Source: Taibaiella sp. KBW10 (lineage in GTDB: Bacteria > Bacteroidota > Bacteroidia > Chitinophagales > Chitinophagaceae). Taken from it: a stretch of DNA of 64,000 nucleotides. Within the stretch, counting starts at the first letter, position 1; the number at the start of each line of letters is the position of its first letter. Below the pieces are notes generated by a model. It saw only the letters and a list, made by a program, of their open reading frames with translations, searched no databases and was not told the origin of the DNA. Made by a program: the position numbers and the translations under genes. The stretch covers positions 463,111 to 527,110 of the forward strand of contig NZ_QAJI01000004.1 of the NCBI RefSeq assembly GCF_003852495.1, given 5' to 3'. Of this stretch, positions 62,283-64,000 are shown piece by piece.

Positions 62283-62664
62283 AAAAATTATTTTGAACGC
62301 ATAGGAATTATTGAAAACGGTATCGCATTTACCGGGCTTTAAATCACAGTATGCGCTCAGAGCACTATATATAAGAATATACATTTACGAAATTTTACGC
62401 ACAATAATCAAAAGTTAAATAATAATATAGAATAATTAACATTTGTGGGATTTCCCCTTCTTTTTGGTATAGCGCAACAATATCTTTATCCGGTACTTAT
62501 TCAATTTTGAGTTGTGCTTATGGATAAAATTTACGATCGTGAAAACGCTTCATTTTTATCATATAACTGCCACCCTCCTATAGCAATAAGTCTTTGAAAC
62601 TTTCTGTTTCAGCCCTAATTAAGCATACAATAAGCGATTATTTTTAATTTTTAAACCTTTCAAA

Positions 62665-63963
62665 ATGAAAAAACAAATCTTTACGATTTCAACCTTGGCC
62701 CTATTAATGGCAGGAAGCCTGAGTTCCTGTAAAAAAGATAAGGAGACCATGCCCGAAGCGGCCCGACCGAAAGTAAGTACACTATCCAACAACATTTCTT
62801 TCACCTTTTATGACTTCGGTACACAGATTGAAGAAGATGATTTTCTAAAAAACCCGGATGATGCTAATGATGAAGCCTATAACTATGTAGAATATGCTTT
62901 AACCTTAGGACTGCTGGAAATGTACAACAATCATCCTCAGTTAGTAGACCAGTTGCTTCAAAAAACAAACAGCACCCGTAACAAATGTTACAACCTGTTT
63001 AATTTTGCTGATGAAGTACCACAGGTTGATGCTATTTTTAATGCCGTTTTTGACGCCCGTTTTTCCGATTTCTCGGTTTATGGCAATAACTGGAGAGCTT
63101 ATGTACAGGAAAAGTATAAGTACGATGTGCATTATACACCTTTCGTAAGATTTGCGAACAATGGCACTATTAACTTTAATATGCCCGCATATGTAGCCGC
63201 ACCTTTCGAGATCAGTGAAGAAAAGTTCAGCGATTTTGACAATAATATTCCCCTTTGGATCAAAGATGGTAATGTGACGAAATTCACCACCCTTAATGAA
63301 GATATGTCAAAAGTGATCGGTAATCCGGTACTGTTGATTTCAAACGGTTTCGCAGGAGATGAATCTAACGTAACCCAACTGATCCGGGAAGAGGAACAAA
63401 CCATGGTTCCTTATAAATGTACCTTCCCGAACCATCGTCATGAATACCTGACCCATCACTATTTCAAGATCAACGAAAGATATGAGGGTACCGGTAAAAG
63501 TGATTATGTGTTTGTATGGGTGGCCAGAGCAGCCTTCCGTGCCGATTTATTAAATTGGGAAAATGCTACCGTAACGGGCACACATTCCAAATCGGTTCAT
63601 AAAAATGATATCGGCAAGTTATTCCATGAAGAATTTACCGTGTTCAGCCCAGATATGTATAATCCACATCCAAGATGTTTTGAGATACAACTGATGGCTT
63701 CCTACCCAAGTGTGTATAAATCATACGCTGTAGGGGCTTATGAAAAAGACTGGTATGCCGGTTGGAAAGATGTAATGAAAGCGGCCAACTCTGCAGGCGT
63801 CTACGAATCTTGGCAAGGTAGAAGAAAGTATTCTAATGAATGGTACTACTTCGATCCGAGTACAAATAATTCATATCCTTTCAATGTACGTAATCCGGCA
63901 CAGCACACCACTTATTACAACTATAATAAAGGAGAATTAAGACTACACAGATGGAATTTGTAA
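62665..63963 (+). CDS. Lipoprotein of unknown function
   Basis: A 432-residue lipoprotein with lipobox LSSC (lipidated Cys22). The mature part is a mix of helices and aromatic-rich segments (YNYVEYALTLGLLEMYNNHPQL, PLWIKDGNVTKFTTL, FNMPAYVAAPFEI, CTFPNHRHEYLTHHYFKINERYEG, CFEIQLMASYPSVYKSYAVGAYEKDWYAGW) with several His and Asp residues. I do not recognise the family and see no clear catalytic motif. It stands alone after the gene-poor region and is likely exposed on the cell surface or in the periplasm. Confidence 0.8.
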   Translation: MKKQIFTISTLALLMAGSLSSCKKDKETMPEAARPKVSTLSNNISFTFYDFGTQIEEDDFLKNPDDANDEAYNYVEYALTLGLLEMYNNHPQLVDQLLQKTNSTRNKCYNLFNFADEVPQVDAIFNAVFDARFSDFSVYGNNWRAYVQEKYKYDVHYTPFVRFANNGTINFNMPAYVAAPFEISEEKFSDFDNNIPLWIKDGNVTKFTTLNEDMSKVIGNPVLLISNGFAGDESNVTQLIREEEQTMVPYKCTFPNHRHEYLTHHYFKINERYEGTGKSDYVFVWVARAAFRADLLNWENATVTGTHSKSVHKNDIGKLFHEEFTVFSPDMYNPHPRCFEIQLMASYPSVYKSYAVGAYEKDWYAGWKDVMKAANSAGVYESWQGRRKYSNEWYYFDPSTNNSYPFNVRNPAQHTTYYNYNKGELRLHRWNL

Positions 63964-64000
63964 GTCCATTGACAAGTCTGTAAATATGTACATCGCATGC

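Larger units (their letters stand above)
61866..62664. other. Gene-free region with inverted repeats
   Basis: No gene is convincing in these 800 bases. Present are the nuclease promoter, a nested inverted repeat (61978-62052), a 16-bp palindrome (62267-62282), a GTTGTATAA pair of direct repeats (near 62047 and 62152), and AT-rich sequence leading to the next gene. Confidence 0.5.

Noticed and set aside
59900..62456. Short GGGATTTCCC-type matches near 59905, 60357 and 62443
   Set aside because: They are 10-13 bases, differ in flanks and orientation, and one lies in a coding frame; no array or spacing pattern supports CRISPR or a repeat family.

Overview
The window is an ordinary-looking chromosomal stretch of a Bacteroidota bacterium, most likely of the Chitinophagaceae/Chitinophagales type. 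The evidence is two secreted proteins with C-terminal type IX secretion (T9SS) sorting domains, many promoters with the Bacteroidota -7 box TAnnTTTG, type-B ribosomal protein L31, a fused alpha/beta 2-oxoacid dehydrogenase E1, bacillithiol synthesis (BshC), a LeuRS with the Bacteroidota-type extra segment, and many PorT-like beta-barrels and lipoproteins. I see no insertion sequence, prophage, CRISPR array, tRNA or rRNA. Genes are short operons on both strands, and convergent pairs are separated by strong, often bidirectional hairpin terminators.

Layout. 1-5.8 kb (minus strand): secreted and lipoprotein genes, rpmE2, fused E1 dehydrogenase, cinA, and a T9SS-exported DUF4465 protein. The last is preceded by a complete cobalamin riboswitch (about 5860-6035). 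6.1-14.1 kb (plus): anmK, two tandem outer-membrane barrel genes, leuS with an AT-rich in-frame insertion, then a FadR-type GntR regulator and an Fsr-like MFS exporter that share a palindromic operator. 14.2-22 kb (minus): a giant TamB-like protein, a small membrane protein, enolase, a GT14 glycosyltransferase. 22-29 kb (mostly plus): NYN-domain protein, nitroreductase, M20 dipeptidase, convergent DsbA-like protein, DUF3820, two envelope proteins, metK, a lipoprotein. 29-32 kb (minus): methyltransferase, GNAT, DUF2459-type protein, aroQ. 32-39 kb: M13 peptidase (plus), T9SS-exported M14 carboxypeptidase, lipA and two unknown exported proteins (minus). 39-44.5 kb (plus): OsmC, FUSC membrane protein, and a rhodanese/unknown/cysteine-rich Fe-S/thioredoxin-like run. 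44.5-52 kb (minus): LLM flavin oxidoreductase, bshC, citrate synthase, PD40 protein, proline dehydrogenase. 52-54.9 kb (plus): plsC, DUF2520, HEAT-repeat and kdsC-like genes. 54.9-59.3 kb (minus): DUF4268 protein and a two-component system (LuxR-type regulator followed by a propeller-sensor histidine kinase). 59.3-62.7 kb: two unusually long gene-poor stretches flank an exonuclease/GIY-YIG nuclease. A lipoprotein of unknown function closes the window.

Most genes are housekeeping or envelope functions. The parts worth following up are regulatory. They are the orphan B12-riboswitch locus, the GntR/Fsr operator pair, and the 59.3-60.3 kb region. In that region a NarL-like 16-bp dyad sits exactly upstream of a candidate promoter for a non-coding RNA, and a second, minus-strand element has mutually exclusive antiterminator and terminator hairpins. 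The insertion in LeuRS is also notable. All product names rest on motif recognition by eye; no database search was possible.
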